DNA from: Agromyces sp. Marseille-P2726
Lineage (GTDB): Bacteria > Actinomycetota > Actinomycetes > Actinomycetales > Microbacteriaceae
DNA length: 64,000 nucleotides
Direction of reading: 5' to 3'
NCBI RefSeq assembly: GCF_902809835.1
Contig: NZ_CADDWM010000015.1
Span: forward strand, 1 to 64,000
In this document: positions 15,848 to 25,039 of the stretch, in pieces
Position numbering within the stretch: the stretch's first letter is position 1
Layout of the letters: each line of letters begins with the position of its first letter
Translations under genes and position numbers: made by a program
Notes under the pieces: generated by a model
Seen by the model: the letters and a program-made list of their open reading frames with translations, nothing else
The model's database searches: none
What the model was told of the DNA's origin: nothing

Positions 15848-16643
15848 CGCGGCCGGCGGGGCGCTCTCCGCCGGGACACGCCTGCAGAAGGCGATGGCCG
15901 CAGCCGGTGTCGCGAGCCGTCGGGTGTCCGAGCAGCTCATCGTCGAGGGGCGCGTCGAGGTGAACGGGCAGGTCGTGACCGAACTCGGCACGCGCATCGA
16001 CCCATCGACCGACCTCGTCTCGGTCGATGGAGTCGCCGTGCAGCTCGACACGGCGAAGCGCTACTACATGCTCAACAAGCCACGCGGCATCGTGTCCTCG
16101 ATGCGCGACGAGCACGGCCGCCCCGATCTCACGCGCTTCACCGACGAGCTCGAGGAGCGGGTCTTCAACGTCGGGCGCCTCGATGCGGAGACGAGCGGGC
16201 TGCTGCTCCTGACGAACGACGGCGCGCTCGCACACGTGCTCGCCCACCCCTCGTTCGGCGTGGAGAAGACGTACATCGCGAAGGTGCGCGGCCGAGTGGC
16301 GCCGCAGTCCCTGCAGCGACTCAAACAGGGCATCGAACTCGATGACGGCCCGATCTCCATCGATCGCGGTCGGATCCTGCAGAAGCAGCCCGACGACCGG
16401 TACTCGATGGTCGAAGTGACGCTGCACTCGGGGCGGAACCGGATCGTGCGCCGGATGTTCGACGCGGTGGGGCATCCGGTCGTCGACCTCGTTCGTCGCA
16501 GCTTCGGCCCGCTCACCCTCGGAACGCTCAAGTCGGGCGCCATGCGGGAGTTGACTAAGGTTGAACGCGGTCGATTGCTCACGATCGCCCGCGCCGCGGA
16601 CCCCGCCCGCGACGGCGCCGAATGGAACGAAGGGGACGAGTGA
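15840..16643 (+). CDS. rluB: 23S rRNA pseudouridine synthase RluB-type
   Basis: The 267-residue RsuA-family enzyme isomerises a uridine in 23S rRNA. An N-terminal S4 domain (TRLQKAMAAAGVASRRVSEQLIVEGRVEVNG) is followed by the catalytic region with the family motif VGRLDAETSGLLLLTNDG, whose Asp is the nucleophile, then HSGRNRIVRRMFDAVGHPV. I chose TTG 15840, which follows AAGAGGGG at 15824-15831. ATG 15816, without a good ribosome site, is an alternative. It overlaps scpB by 8 nt and tyrA by 4 nt. The scpAB-rluB order is conserved widely. Confidence 0.93.
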   Translation: MTDAAGGALSAGTRLQKAMAAAGVASRRVSEQLIVEGRVEVNGQVVTELGTRIDPSTDLVSVDGVAVQLDTAKRYYMLNKPRGIVSSMRDEHGRPDLTRFTDELEERVFNVGRLDAETSGLLLLTNDGALAHVLAHPSFGVEKTYIAKVRGRVAPQSLQRLKQGIELDDGPISIDRGRILQKQPDDRYSMVEVTLHSGRNRIVRRMFDAVGHPVVDLVRRSFGPLTLGTLKSGAMRELTKVERGRLLTIARAADPARDGAEWNEGDE

Positions 16644-17722
16644 CCGAATCACGCCTCATCGGTCCCGTGCGCGTCGTCGGCGTCGGCCTGCTCGGCGCCA
16701 GCATCGGCCTCGGACTCCGCGCGAAGGGCATCGAGGTGATCCTGGCGGACGCGTCGCCCACGCATCTCGCGATCGCCGCCGACTACGGGGCCGGCCGCCC
16801 CGCCGAACCGGGTGACCGACCGCAGCTCATCGTCGTGTGCGTGCCGCCGGATGTCACGGCCGAGGTCGTCGCTGCCGAGCTCGACGCGTTCCCCCAGGCG
16901 ATCGTGACGGATGTCTCGAGCGTGAAGGTCGCCGTCCACGAGGAGCTCCGAGCTCGCGGCGCCGACCTCTCACGGTACATCGGCACGCACCCGATGGCCG
17001 GTCGCGAGCGAGGCGGACCCATGTCGGGGCGCGCCGACCTGTTCGTCGGCCGGCCGTGGGTCGTGGTCGACCACGGCAACATCTCGTACCAGGACGGCTC
17101 GGCCGTCGACGATCTCATCCTCGACCTCGGCGCAACGCTCGTCGAGCTGACGCCCGAGCAGCACGATCGAGCCGTCGCACTCGTCTCCCACGTACCGCAG
17201 GTGATCTCGAGCCTCATGGCCCGCCGCCTCATCGAAGCGCCGAACTCCGCCCTCAACCTGGCGGGGCAGGGGCTCCGTGACGTCACCCGGATCGCGGCGA
17301 GCGACCCCGAACTCTGGGTGCAGATCCTCGGCCAGAACGCAGCGCCGGTCTCGGAGATCCTCCGCGCGTACCGCGACGACCTCGACCGGTTCATCGATGC
17401 CCTCGAGGACGTCGAGGCCCCCGGCGCCCGTCGCCGCGTCGCCGAAGAACTGTTCGGCGGCAATACCGGCCTCGAACGACTGCCGGGCAAGCACGGCGTC
17501 GACCGGCGGTACTCGAGCCTGATCGTCATGGTCGACGACCGGCCCGGGCAGCTGGCGCGCCTCTTCAACGATGTCGGCGATGCCGGCGTCAACCTCGAGG
17601 ACCTTCGCCTCGAGCACTCGCCCGGTGCCCAAGTGGGCCTCGCCGAGATCTTCGTGCTTCCCGAGGTGCTGGAGCGCCTCACCGACGAGCTGGCCGGCCG
17701 CGGCTGGCGGATTGCGGGCTGA
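16640..17722 (+). CDS. tyrA: Prephenate dehydrogenase with C-terminal ACT domain
   Basis: The 360-residue enzyme makes 4-hydroxyphenylpyruvate for tyrosine synthesis. The NAD-binding motif is VVGVGLLGASIGLGL near residue 12, and GTHPMAGRERGGPMSGRADLF is the substrate-binding block with its catalytic His. The C-terminal domain, from about residue 290 (SLIVMVDDRPGQLARLFNDVGDAGVNLEDL), is an ACT fold and suggests feedback control by an amino acid. The GTG start follows GAAGGGGACGA and overlaps the rluB stop. It is followed 3 nt later by cmk. Confidence 0.94.
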   Translation: MTESRLIGPVRVVGVGLLGASIGLGLRAKGIEVILADASPTHLAIAADYGAGRPAEPGDRPQLIVVCVPPDVTAEVVAAELDAFPQAIVTDVSSVKVAVHEELRARGADLSRYIGTHPMAGRERGGPMSGRADLFVGRPWVVVDHGNISYQDGSAVDDLILDLGATLVELTPEQHDRAVALVSHVPQVISSLMARRLIEAPNSALNLAGQGLRDVTRIAASDPELWVQILGQNAAPVSEILRAYRDDLDRFIDALEDVEAPGARRRVAEELFGGNTGLERLPGKHGVDRRYSSLIVMVDDRPGQLARLFNDVGDAGVNLEDLRLEHSPGAQVGLAEIFVLPEVLERLTDELAGRGWRIAG

Positions 17723-17725
17723 TCA

Positions 17726-18415
17726 GTGGCGAACCCCGTCATCCCCTTCGTCGTGGCGGTCGACGGCCCGGCGGGCAGCGGCAAGTCGAGCGTCTCGAAA
17801 GAGGTCGCGCGCCGGCTCGGCTTCGGATTCCTCGACACGGGTGCCGCATATCGCGCGCTCGCGTGGCATGCCGACGCATCCGGAGTCGACACCGACGACG
17901 CGGCATCCGTGATCTCGACCCTCGACGGCTTCGACGTGCGCGTCGGCACCGACCCCACCGGCTACGCCGTGCATGTCGGCGACGTCGACGTGACGATGGC
18001 GATCCGGGATCCGGCGATCTCGGCGATCGTCAGCAGGGTCGCCAGGGTCCCCGAGGTGCGTCGGCACCTCATCGAGGTCTTCCGCGGTCTCATGGCTGCC
18101 GAACGGCGGCCGGGAATCGTCGTGGAGGGGCGCGACATCACCACGGTCGTGGCCCCCGATGCCCCCGTGCGCATCCTGCTCACCGCATCCGAGGAGGTTA
18201 GAATAGCGAGGCGTTCGGCGGAACTCGTCGGTGATCAGGCCCTCGCCGCCGGCGAGCAGCTCCATCGGCGTGATGCGGCCGACTCGAAGGTCGTGGATTT
18301 CATGACCGCCGCAGAAGGCGTCACCACGGTGGATTCCACGGAGCTCGACTTCGACCAGACGGTCGAGGCGGTCGTCGGGGTCATCCGGGCTGCCCAGCCC
18401 GAGGCGGTGCGCTAG
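17726..18415 (+). CDS. cmk: Cytidylate kinase
   Basis: The 229-residue kinase phosphorylates CMP and dCMP. The P-loop [23 protein letters not shown] is at about residues 10-32. [34 protein letters not shown] and the lid segment RIARRSAEL follow in the order of the family. The lid coding sequence contains the unusual codons AGA-ATA next to each other (18200-18205), coinciding with a TAGAAT hexamer. It starts with GTG 3 nt after tyrA, and der follows after 44 nt. Confidence 0.95.
   Translation: MANPVIPFVVAVDGPAGSGKSSVSKEVARRLGFGFLDTGAAYRALAWHADASGVDTDDAASVISTLDGFDVRVGTDPTGYAVHVGDVDVTMAIRDPAISAIVSRVARVPEVRRHLIEVFRGLMAAERRPGIVVEGRDITTVVAPDAPVRILLTASEEVRIARRSAELVGDQALAAGEQLHRRDAADSKVVDFMTAAEGVTTVDSTELDFDQTVEAVVGVIRAAQPEAVR
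18199..18204 (+). promoter_or_regulatory. Possible internal -10 (TAGAAT) within cmk
   Basis: TAGAAT lies inside the cmk frame and forces the rare codons AGA and ATA. It is about 255 bp before the der start. Retention of rare codons matching the -10 consensus suggests an overlapping promoter for der. A -35 match is weak (TGCTCA at about 18178). Confidence 0.3.
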
Positions 18416-18459
18416 CGCCGCGACCGAGGACCGGCGCACCAGACTTCAGAGGAGACACG

Positions 18460-19980
18460 ATGACCGACCAGCGCGACGCGTTCGACGACGAGGCCGTCAT
18501 CGACGACGACGACATGGCCGACCGCCTCGCCGACGTCGACGACGACCTCGCGGAGCAGCGAGCAGCAGCGCTGCGCTCCGGTCTCTCCGACTACGAGCTC
18601 GACGAAGACGACCTCGAGGTGCTCGAGATCTCGGAGGAAGGCGAGGAGGGCATCCGCTACCTGCCGGCGCTGCCGGTGATCGCGATCGTGGGTCGCCCGA
18701 ATGTCGGGAAGTCGGCCCTCGTGAACCGGATACTCGGGCGCCGGGAGGCGGTCGTGGAGGATACGCCGGGCGTGACCCGCGACCGCGTGTCGTACAAGGG
18801 TGAGTGGCTCGATCGGCGCTTCACCGTCGTCGACACCGGTGGATGGGAACCCGACGCTCGCGGCATCGACGCATCCGTGGCGGCCCAAGCGGAGGTCGCC
18901 ATCGACCTGTCGGATGTCGTGCTCTTCGTCGTCGACGCGGTCGTGGGCGCCACCGCGACCGACGAACACGTCGTGCGCCTGCTCCGCAAGACCAAGAAGC
19001 CCGTCTTCCTGGTGGCGAACAAGGTCGACGACGCTCGCCAGGAGCCCGAGGCCGCCGCGCTCTGGAACCTCGGCCTCGGCGAGCCCTACCCGGTCTCCGC
19101 CCTGCACGGCCGCGGCGTCGCAGACCTCCTCGAGGAGGTGTTCAAGGTGCTGCCCCAGGTCTCCGCGGTGGCGAAGGAGGAGTTCGGCGGTCCTCGGCGG
19201 GTGGCGATCCTCGGGCGTCCGAACGTCGGCAAGTCGAGCCTGCTCAACAAGGCGGCCGGTGAGGAGCGGGTCGTGGTGAACGAACTCGCCGGCACCACCC
19301 GAGACCCCGTCGACGAGCAGATCGAGCTCGGCGGCAGGTTCTGGCGGTTCGTCGACACCGCCGGCATCCGTCGCCGGGTGCATCTGCAGCAGGGCGCCGA
19401 CTTCTACGCGTCGTTGCGTACGCAGGCGGCGCTCGAGAAGGCCGAGGTCGCGGTCGTGCTGCTGGATGTCTCGCAGCCGATCTCCGAGCAGGATGTGCGC
19501 ATCATCGACCTCGTGCTCGAGTCGGGCCGAGCGCTCGTGCTCGCGTACAACAAATGGGATCTGCTCGACGACGACCGGCGGCGCTACCTCGAACGCGAGA
19601 TCGAGCAGGACCTGCATCACGTGGCGTGGGCGCCGCGCGTGAACATCTCGGCGAGAACGGGGCGCCACCTCGAGAAGCTCGTACCGGCCCTCGAGCTCGC
19701 GCTCGAGTCGTGGGACACGCGCATCCCGACGGGCAAGTTCAATGCGTTCCTCACGGAGCTCACGCAGGAGCATCCGCACCCGGTTCGCGGCGGCAAGCAA
19801 CCGCGCATCCTGTTCGGCACCCAGGCGGCGAGCCGGCCGCCGACCTTCGTGCTGTTCACGACCGGATTCCTCGACCCCGGGTATCGCCGCTTCATCCAGC
19901 GCCGGCTGCGCGAGCTCTACGGATTCGAGGGCTCGCCCATCGTGATCAACATGCGCGTGCGCGAGCGGCGACAGCGCTGA
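18460..19980 (+). CDS. der: Ribosome biogenesis GTPase Der (EngA)
   Basis: The 506-residue protein carries two tandem GTPase domains and a KH-like C-terminus, as expected for the 50S assembly factor Der. The first G1 is [14 protein letters not shown] with [11 protein letters not shown] and NKVD. The second is [16 protein letters not shown] with DTAGIRRR and NKWDLL. The KH-like end includes [27 protein letters not shown]. About 60 acidic residues ([21 protein letters not shown]) precede domain 1, a feature common in actinobacterial Der. The ATG follows AGAGGAGA. Confidence 0.96.
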   Translation: MTDQRDAFDDEAVIDDDDMADRLADVDDDLAEQRAAALRSGLSDYELDEDDLEVLEISEEGEEGIRYLPALPVIAIVGRPNVGKSALVNRILGRREAVVEDTPGVTRDRVSYKGEWLDRRFTVVDTGGWEPDARGIDASVAAQAEVAIDLSDVVLFVVDAVVGATATDEHVVRLLRKTKKPVFLVANKVDDARQEPEAAALWNLGLGEPYPVSALHGRGVADLLEEVFKVLPQVSAVAKEEFGGPRRVAILGRPNVGKSSLLNKAAGEERVVVNELAGTTRDPVDEQIELGGRFWRFVDTAGIRRRVHLQQGADFYASLRTQAALEKAEVAVVLLDVSQPISEQDVRIIDLVLESGRALVLAYNKWDLLDDDRRRYLEREIEQDLHHVAWAPRVNISARTGRHLEKLVPALELALESWDTRIPTGKFNAFLTELTQEHPHPVRGGKQPRILFGTQAASRPPTFVLFTTGFLDPGYRRFIQRRLRELYGFEGSPIVINMRVRERRQR

Positions 19981-20003
19981 GCACGCTCGAGCAGGGGCAC
20001 CGG

Positions 20004-20447
20004 ATGACGCGATTCGGGCGATTCTCCGCCTTCCTGTTCCGCGCGCTGCCCCGTATGCACGCGGGCATCCTCCGGCTGACCCGCTGGCGAGTGGGCGCTC
20101 GAGCGGTCGGGATGCCCATGGTGCTGCTGCAGACGACCGGACGGCGCAGCGGCCTGCCTCGGCGGGTCGTGCTGTCGGCGCCGGTGGTCGACGGCGACCG
20201 CTTCGTGCTCGTCGCGTCGCGCGGTGGCGATGATCGGAATCCTGCCTGGTACGGCAACCTCGTCGGGGAGCCGTCGGTCGAGCTCACGGTCGATGGCGTG
20301 ACCCGGCGCATGACGGCGAGGACCGCCGACTCCGAGGAACGTGCGGAGTTGTGGCCGCGGGTCGTCGACGCGTACGGCGGCTATGCGGGATACCAACGTC
20401 GCACGAGGCGCCAGATCCCACTCGTGATCTGCGAGCCGAGGGACTGA
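20004..20447 (+). CDS. Deazaflavin (F420)-dependent nitroreductase-family protein
   Basis: The 147-residue protein belongs to the DDN/DUF385 split-barrel family, whose characterised members reduce substrates with coenzyme F420H2. Family blocks are TTGRRSGLPRRVVLSAPVVDGDRFVLVASRGGDDRNPAWYGNLVGEPSVELTV and the C-terminal YGGYAGYQRRTRRQIPLVI. The N-terminus is basic with Trp/Arg residues. ATG 20004 is the first start after der. The physiological substrate is unknown. A second family member lies at 52172. Confidence 0.88.
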   Translation: MTRFGRFSAFLFRALPRMHAGILRLTRWRVGARAVGMPMVLLQTTGRRSGLPRRVVLSAPVVDGDRFVLVASRGGDDRNPAWYGNLVGEPSVELTVDGVTRRMTARTADSEERAELWPRVVDAYGGYAGYQRRTRRQIPLVICEPRD

Positions 20448-20454
20448 GCACGTC

Positions 20455-20700
20455 GTGTCGGAGACATTCGAGGTGACGGTGCGGGTGAAGCCCGGCAGCC
20501 GGAAGGGTCCCTTGGTGGAGGAGACGCCTGACGACCCGGCCGCGTCACTGATCATCTTCGTGCGCGAACGAGCCGTCGACGGCGCAGCCAATGCCGGCGT
20601 GGTGGCGGCCGTCGCCGAGTACTACGGCGTCCCGCGAAGCCGGGTGCGAATCAGGCGCGGCCACGCCGCTCGCGTCAAGCGGATCGTGATCGACGCCTGA
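20455..20700 (+). CDS. DUF167 (YggU-type) small protein
   Basis: The 81-residue protein shows the conserved VKPGSRKGPLV start and the RAVDGAANAGVVAAVAEYYGVPRSRVRIRRGHAARVKRI region of DUF167. The fold is known from structures, but the cellular role is not settled. It begins with GTG 7 nt after the preceding stop, so it is probably cotranscribed with the nitroreductase-like gene. Confidence 0.88.
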   Translation: MSETFEVTVRVKPGSRKGPLVEETPDDPAASLIIFVRERAVDGAANAGVVAAVAEYYGVPRSRVRIRRGHAARVKRIVIDA

Positions 20701-20717
20701 GCACATAGCATGGCGCC

Positions 20718-21620
20718 ATGGTCGACGAAGCCGATCTCGACGCCGGTACCGCCGTCGTAACCGCGCTGCGAGCCGTCGCTGATCGGATGTGGGAGCTCGA
20801 GCCCGCCGCGCGCGCCGACGAGCCCGACGCGGTGCACCAACTGCGAACGCACGTTCGGCGGATCCGGAGCCTGCTCGGCGCGTACGCGCCGGTCTTCGAT
20901 GCCGCCCCGACCATCGCGCTCCGCCGGCGGTTCGGTGCGCTCGGTGACGAGCTCGGCGTGGTGCGCGACATCGAGGTCCGCGTCCAGGTGGCCGAGCGGG
21001 CGCTCGAGGCGGCCGTCCGTGACGGGCTCGTCGAGGACGACGAGCAGCTCGAGGCCGTGAAGACTCGCCTCATCGACGCCGAGCGGCGTGCCTACCGTCT
21101 CACCCACGCGCGATTCGTCGAACGTCAGGGCCTGCCGCGCGCGGCCGCCCGCCGTGTGGAACTCGCCTCGTTCCTCGACGATCCGCCGTTCGCTCCGGTC
21201 GCCTCCAGGCCGGGGCGGAAGGTGCTCCGCAAGCTGATCCGGAAGGAGGCGCGACGCACGCTGAAGCGCGCCGATCGCCTCGACGGGGGCGGCGACACCG
21301 ACCGGCTGCACGAGGTGCGGAAGGCCGGTCGCCGGCTGCGGTACGCGGCGGAGGCGGTCACCACCGAGCCCGTCGAGCTCTTCGGCACACGTATCGCCGC
21401 TCTCGCCGACGTCGGCGACGACCTGCACGACCTACTCGGAGATCATCGCGACGAGGTGCTGTTCGCCGAACACGTGCGCCGCGCGGCCGCGCGTGCCGCG
21501 CACGAGGGCGGTGCGGCGCTGGTGTTCGAGCGCCTCGCGGCGGAAGCCGACGCACGCGCGGCAGCGCATCTGGGCGACCTGCCCGACGTCGTGAAGACGC
21601 TTCGCTCGCTGGCCGACTGA
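20718..21620 (+). CDS. CHAD domain protein
   Basis: The 300-residue, all-helical protein has the CHAD signature of conserved His and charged residues: VHQLRTHVRRIRSLLGAYAPVF near residue 40 and DRLHEVRKAGRRLRYAAEAV near residue 195. CHAD domains bind polyphosphate, often next to CYTH domains. No CYTH domain is fused here. The ATG is 6 nt after TAGCAT (20706-20711), so the message is probably leaderless and independent of DUF167. Phosphate or polyphosphate homeostasis is an inference from family. Confidence 0.88.
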   Translation: MVDEADLDAGTAVVTALRAVADRMWELEPAARADEPDAVHQLRTHVRRIRSLLGAYAPVFDAAPTIALRRRFGALGDELGVVRDIEVRVQVAERALEAAVRDGLVEDDEQLEAVKTRLIDAERRAYRLTHARFVERQGLPRAAARRVELASFLDDPPFAPVASRPGRKVLRKLIRKEARRTLKRADRLDGGGDTDRLHEVRKAGRRLRYAAEAVTTEPVELFGTRIAALADVGDDLHDLLGDHRDEVLFAEHVRRAAARAAHEGGAALVFERLAAEADARAAAHLGDLPDVVKTLRSLAD

Positions 21621-21725
21621 AGCGGAGCCGCGGTGCGCCCTCTCGGTCGTGCGTCGACCGCTCGGCACCGCACGGTGCCCGAATGGACCTTGCAGGAACC
21701 CGGCCATGGGGTCAGAGTTCGGAGT

Positions 21726-23396
21726 ATGCATCGGGAGGTGCGTGGCCGCGATGGTGCGGCCGACGGACAACGGCAGATCCGCGCCGTGCAACGCGCGCGC
21801 CCGTCACGCACGCCCGACCGCGTCCCCGGCGCCCGAGCCCCGGTCCTGCACCTGCAGTCGGCCGCGGGGAATCGCGCCGTCAGCGGCGTGCTGACCCTGC
21901 GACCCGTGGTGCAGCGCACGCAGCTGTACATGTTCGGGGGCGGCAGGGTCACGGACTTCAACGGCCCCGGCACGAATGAGCGCAAAGCCGTTGAACTGGC
22001 GCAGAAGCGGCTCATCGCGCTGGGGGTGCTCACCGCCTCCGATGCCGCTGCCGACAAAGCCCGGATCGCCGCGCGAACCGGCCGGATCATGGCCGGCGAC
22101 ATCTCCAACACGACGGCCGCCATCGACCGCTGCGACATCCAGTCCGTCTCGGAGCCGATGGCCAAGACCCTGTTCAAGGCGAACCTGGTCGCCGGCGTCG
22201 GCGTCGGCGAGACGAACGATGCGGCCGACGTCGACCTCGTGCTCAACCTGCTGCACGAGGAACACCACGTCACGAACGACGAGTTCGAGGCCGGGGAGAC
22301 GGTCATCGAAGGCGTCGGCCGTACCGTCGATCCTGCGCTCGTGCCCGGCTTCCTGGCAGGCCTGACGAGGATGAAACGAGGGTACGCGGGCGGGTATCCG
22401 TTCCGCGGCTCGACGAAGCGCCGCAAGAAGCTCCTCGTGACGGAGGGGACCGCGGCGTACCAGCGAGCGTTGGACTACAACAACGCCGGTCGTGCCGCCA
22501 TGCAGCGGTGGCTCGAATCGGCGGCCGCCCAGTCGAGGGACAAGGTGCTGCGGAACTCGGCCGAGTGGTGCCTCTCGGGCAGGATCAAGCTCTACTGCAC
22601 CACGAAGACCCATGACTCAGCTGCCCGGGTGAAGGCGAACGGATCACCCAAGCGGTTCTACGCCATCTTCGGCCACCCCCTCGGTGCCTTGAGCGAGCGC
22701 CAAGTGCCCTACCTGCGCAAGCTCAGGGGCCAGACGACGTTCGACAACACGAATGTGGCGATCGAGGCGCCTTCAGGGGGTTCGGCACCGGCCGGTGCCA
22801 TCACCGTGGTCGACCCGGTGCCGAGCGGCAGGAAGGCGTTCTACGAGACGATCAAGCACGAGGTGCAGCACACCGCCGACCACCATCCCGCGACCGACGA
22901 GGGAAGGTACAAGTCGGAGCTCAACGCGCGTTGGGTCGACGGGGGGTACGCCGGGTACTCGCCGCGTCGCCGGGTGCGCGCCAAGGGGTTCACGTGGAAT
23001 GAGCGCCAGTACGCAATCTTCCTGAACCTCTGGAAGTACAAGGACCTGTACCCGTACGTGCGCGCGAACTGGAACGACCCCGATGCGGGCAAGCGCGCCG
23101 CCTGGCGAACCATGGTCGTCGGGTACAAGAAGCCGGCTTCGTTCAATCCGATCAACTCGGTGCGGATCGAGGGCCTGCATGAGGCGATCGCGGCATGCAC
23201 GCCGGCGGATTGCGCGGCCGACGACCTGTTCCGGGCGGGTACCGGGCCCGAGAACGTGAAGGCTGCCGCCGTGAAGCGCGCCATGGGTGCACTCGACGCC
23301 CTCGATCGAGCGACGATCAAGACCAACACCGACCTGAACGCGAGCGCGTCGAGCAATCTGTCGGGCACGCTCCTCGCAGAGTTCCGGGCGCTGTGA
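21726..23396 (+). CDS. AGN-motif, double-HExxH putative metallopeptidase/effector
   Basis: I do not recognise a named family for the full 556-residue protein. Residues 43-52 read LQSAAGNRAV, like the LQxxAGNxAV leader found in many proteins linked to extracellular contractile injection systems and in DUF4157-type toxins. Two zinc-site motifs occur, HEEHH at about 177-181 and HEVQH at about 378-382, the latter followed by a conserved-looking Glu at 398. There is no signal peptide or membrane segment. I start at ATG 21726, where composition becomes coding-like; the frame is open back to GTG 21633. No contractile-system genes are present in the window. Function unknown. Confidence 0.75.
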   Translation: MHREVRGRDGAADGQRQIRAVQRARPSRTPDRVPGARAPVLHLQSAAGNRAVSGVLTLRPVVQRTQLYMFGGGRVTDFNGPGTNERKAVELAQKRLIALGVLTASDAAADKARIAARTGRIMAGDISNTTAAIDRCDIQSVSEPMAKTLFKANLVAGVGVGETNDAADVDLVLNLLHEEHHVTNDEFEAGETVIEGVGRTVDPALVPGFLAGLTRMKRGYAGGYPFRGSTKRRKKLLVTEGTAAYQRALDYNNAGRAAMQRWLESAAAQSRDKVLRNSAEWCLSGRIKLYCTTKTHDSAARVKANGSPKRFYAIFGHPLGALSERQVPYLRKLRGQTTFDNTNVAIEAPSGGSAPAGAITVVDPVPSGRKAFYETIKHEVQHTADHHPATDEGRYKSELNARWVDGGYAGYSPRRRVRAKGFTWNERQYAIFLNLWKYKDLYPYVRANWNDPDAGKRAAWRTMVVGYKKPASFNPINSVRIEGLHEAIAACTPADCAADDLFRAGTGPENVKAAAVKRAMGALDALDRATIKTNTDLNASASSNLSGTLLAEFRAL

Positions 23397-23412
23397 TGAG
23401 CGGTGGCCGGAC

Positions 23413-24306
23413 ATGACCCGGAGTCCCACCGTGGCGCGGGGGATCATCGATCCCGACACCGGGAGCCTGCTCGAGCTGAGTGATCGATCGGTCGGGTGGT
23501 CGACGCCCCATGGCCCGCGCGTGGACGTCACGCCCGATCACGCGTGGGAGTGCGCGGATGCCGGCGGCGGTGCCATCGTGCTCGGCGGGGAGGGATTGCT
23601 GACCTGGCGCGGTGATGGAGAGCCGGTCACGGTGGAGGCCGAAGAGGTGCATCGAGTCGCCGTTGCAGGAAACCTGGTGAGCGCGGCCACCACCGACGGC
23701 CGTGTCATGGTGTGGGCCGACATGGCAGCCGGGCGGGCGGCCGGTCACGCGCAGGTGCAATTCGAGCCTGACGAACTGTCGTGCGATGGCGTTGGACGCC
23801 GGGTGATCGTCGCGGGCTGGCTCGACGACGACGCCGCCATGACGGTGTACCACGTCGGGGGTGCGGAACCGGTCGAGGTGGTCCCGTCGACGCCATGGCC
23901 TGCGCCGACCGCGGGCATCACGCGCGCCCTCGCTGACGGGATGCTCGGTGTCGCGACATCCGACGCGGTCGAGCTGGTGGCGGCCGACGGCGATGTGCGT
24001 TCCTCCGTGCCGGTCGCCGGCATCGAGCGGCTCGTGGGGTCGGGACGAGATCTGGCGTGGGTCCGTGTTTCGAGCTCGGAGGAGCGCGCCATCATCGGAA
24101 CCGCGCAGGTAGTCGGCGATGCCATCGTCGCTGGGGTGGAGCTCCCGATGCCGGGCCAGGACCGCTTTCCGGGAATTGCGGCCCTGCCCGCCGGGGTCAC
24201 GGTCGTCGTGGGGACGACGACACCAGGGCTGTTGGAGTACCGATCGACAGGCAACGGGTGGTCTGAGCCGATCCGGCACGATCTGCGTGGCCGGGCGAAG
24301 CGTTGA
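23413..24306 (+). CDS. Beta-rich hypothetical protein, partner of upstream gene
   Basis: The 297-residue protein lacks membrane segments and a signal peptide. It consists of recurring beta-strand blocks with Gly/Asp turns (GGAIVLGGEGLLTWRGDGEPV, GNLVSAATTDGRVMVWAD, GMLGVATSDAVELVAADGDV), as in WD40-like or other beta-propellers with roughly six blades. It lies 16 bp after the AGN-motif protein on the same strand, so the two are probably cotranscribed. It could be a specific partner, antitoxin-like inhibitor or unrelated. I cannot assign a function. Confidence 0.7.
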   Translation: MTRSPTVARGIIDPDTGSLLELSDRSVGWSTPHGPRVDVTPDHAWECADAGGGAIVLGGEGLLTWRGDGEPVTVEAEEVHRVAVAGNLVSAATTDGRVMVWADMAAGRAAGHAQVQFEPDELSCDGVGRRVIVAGWLDDDAAMTVYHVGGAEPVEVVPSTPWPAPTAGITRALADGMLGVATSDAVELVAADGDVRSSVPVAGIERLVGSGRDLAWVRVSSSEERAIIGTAQVVGDAIVAGVELPMPGQDRFPGIAALPAGVTVVVGTTTPGLLEYRSTGNGWSEPIRHDLRGRAKR

Positions 24307-24330
24307 CGGCAGGTCGGGCCGGCCTGTTGC

Positions 24331-24954
24331 TCAGTCCCGCAGGCGACGCTCCAGGATGACCCGATCGGCCTTCGGCCGTGCCACCTCGTCGAACCCCGCG
24401 TTCACGAACATGGTGAGTGTGCCGTGGAACAGGTCTGCCGCCGCCGCACCTGGACGGGCGGCGGTGTCGACCGCATAGCCCTCGACGATGCGAGCGCCGT
24501 GCTCGAAGGCGAAGTTCGCCGCGGCCTCGGCGAGGGCACGGGCCACGCCTTTGCGTCGGTGCGCGCGCGGAATCACGAAGCACGTGACCGCCCAGATGGT
24601 CGGGTCGTCGAAGTCGGGATGCCGCGTGCCAGCCGCGATGATGCGGCTTCGCGGAATCCGCACGAGATTGGGCCGGGGCTCGACCGCGCACCAGCCGACG
24701 GGCGTCTCGCCGTCGTAGGCGAGCAAGCCCGGGCCCGAGTCGGATGCCGCCAGCTGGGCCTCGAGGCGTTCGCGAAGCGCCTCGTCGCCGACGCTGCGCC
24801 AGTCGGATCCGGGGATCTTGTACCACTGGCACCAGCAGTGCGCGGGGTCGCCGCGAGTACCGAACACGGTCTCGACGTCTTCGAACGGAGCTTCGCCTGC
24901 GGGCACGACACGCAGTTCGCTCGCCTGGGCTTCGTCGGTCGGCATGCTTGGCAT
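24331..24954 (-). CDS. GNAT-family N-acetyltransferase
   Basis: The 207-residue protein has the GNAT acetyl-CoA pyrophosphate loop VIPRAHRRKGVARALAEAAANFAFEHGA near residue 130 and the terminal beta strand region TMFVNAGFDEVARPKADRVILERRL. An unusual N-terminal block, GDPAHCWCQWYKIPGSDW, with two cysteines is seen in a subset of GNAT proteins. The ATG at 24954 is preceded on the minus strand by TAGCGT with 6 nt between, giving a leaderless-type start. Substrate unknown. Confidence 0.88.
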   Translation of the reverse strand: MPSMPTDEAQASELRVVPAGEAPFEDVETVFGTRGDPAHCWCQWYKIPGSDWRSVGDEALRERLEAQLAASDSGPGLLAYDGETPVGWCAVEPRPNLVRIPRSRIIAAGTRHPDFDDPTIWAVTCFVIPRAHRRKGVARALAEAAANFAFEHGARIVEGYAVDTAARPGAAAADLFHGTLTMFVNAGFDEVARPKADRVILERRLRD

Positions 24955-25039
24955 GGCTTCACGCTAGTCCGCACCCCCGACATGAACAGTCGACGATCGC
25001 CATTCGTGAAGTCAGGTAACAGTGTAGTACCATCAGCAT

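Noticed and set aside
21620..21725. Extending the AGN-motif gene back to GTG 21633
   Set aside because: Third-codon-position GC is lower there and residues look random; ATG 21726 is preferred, though the ribosome site is poor for both.
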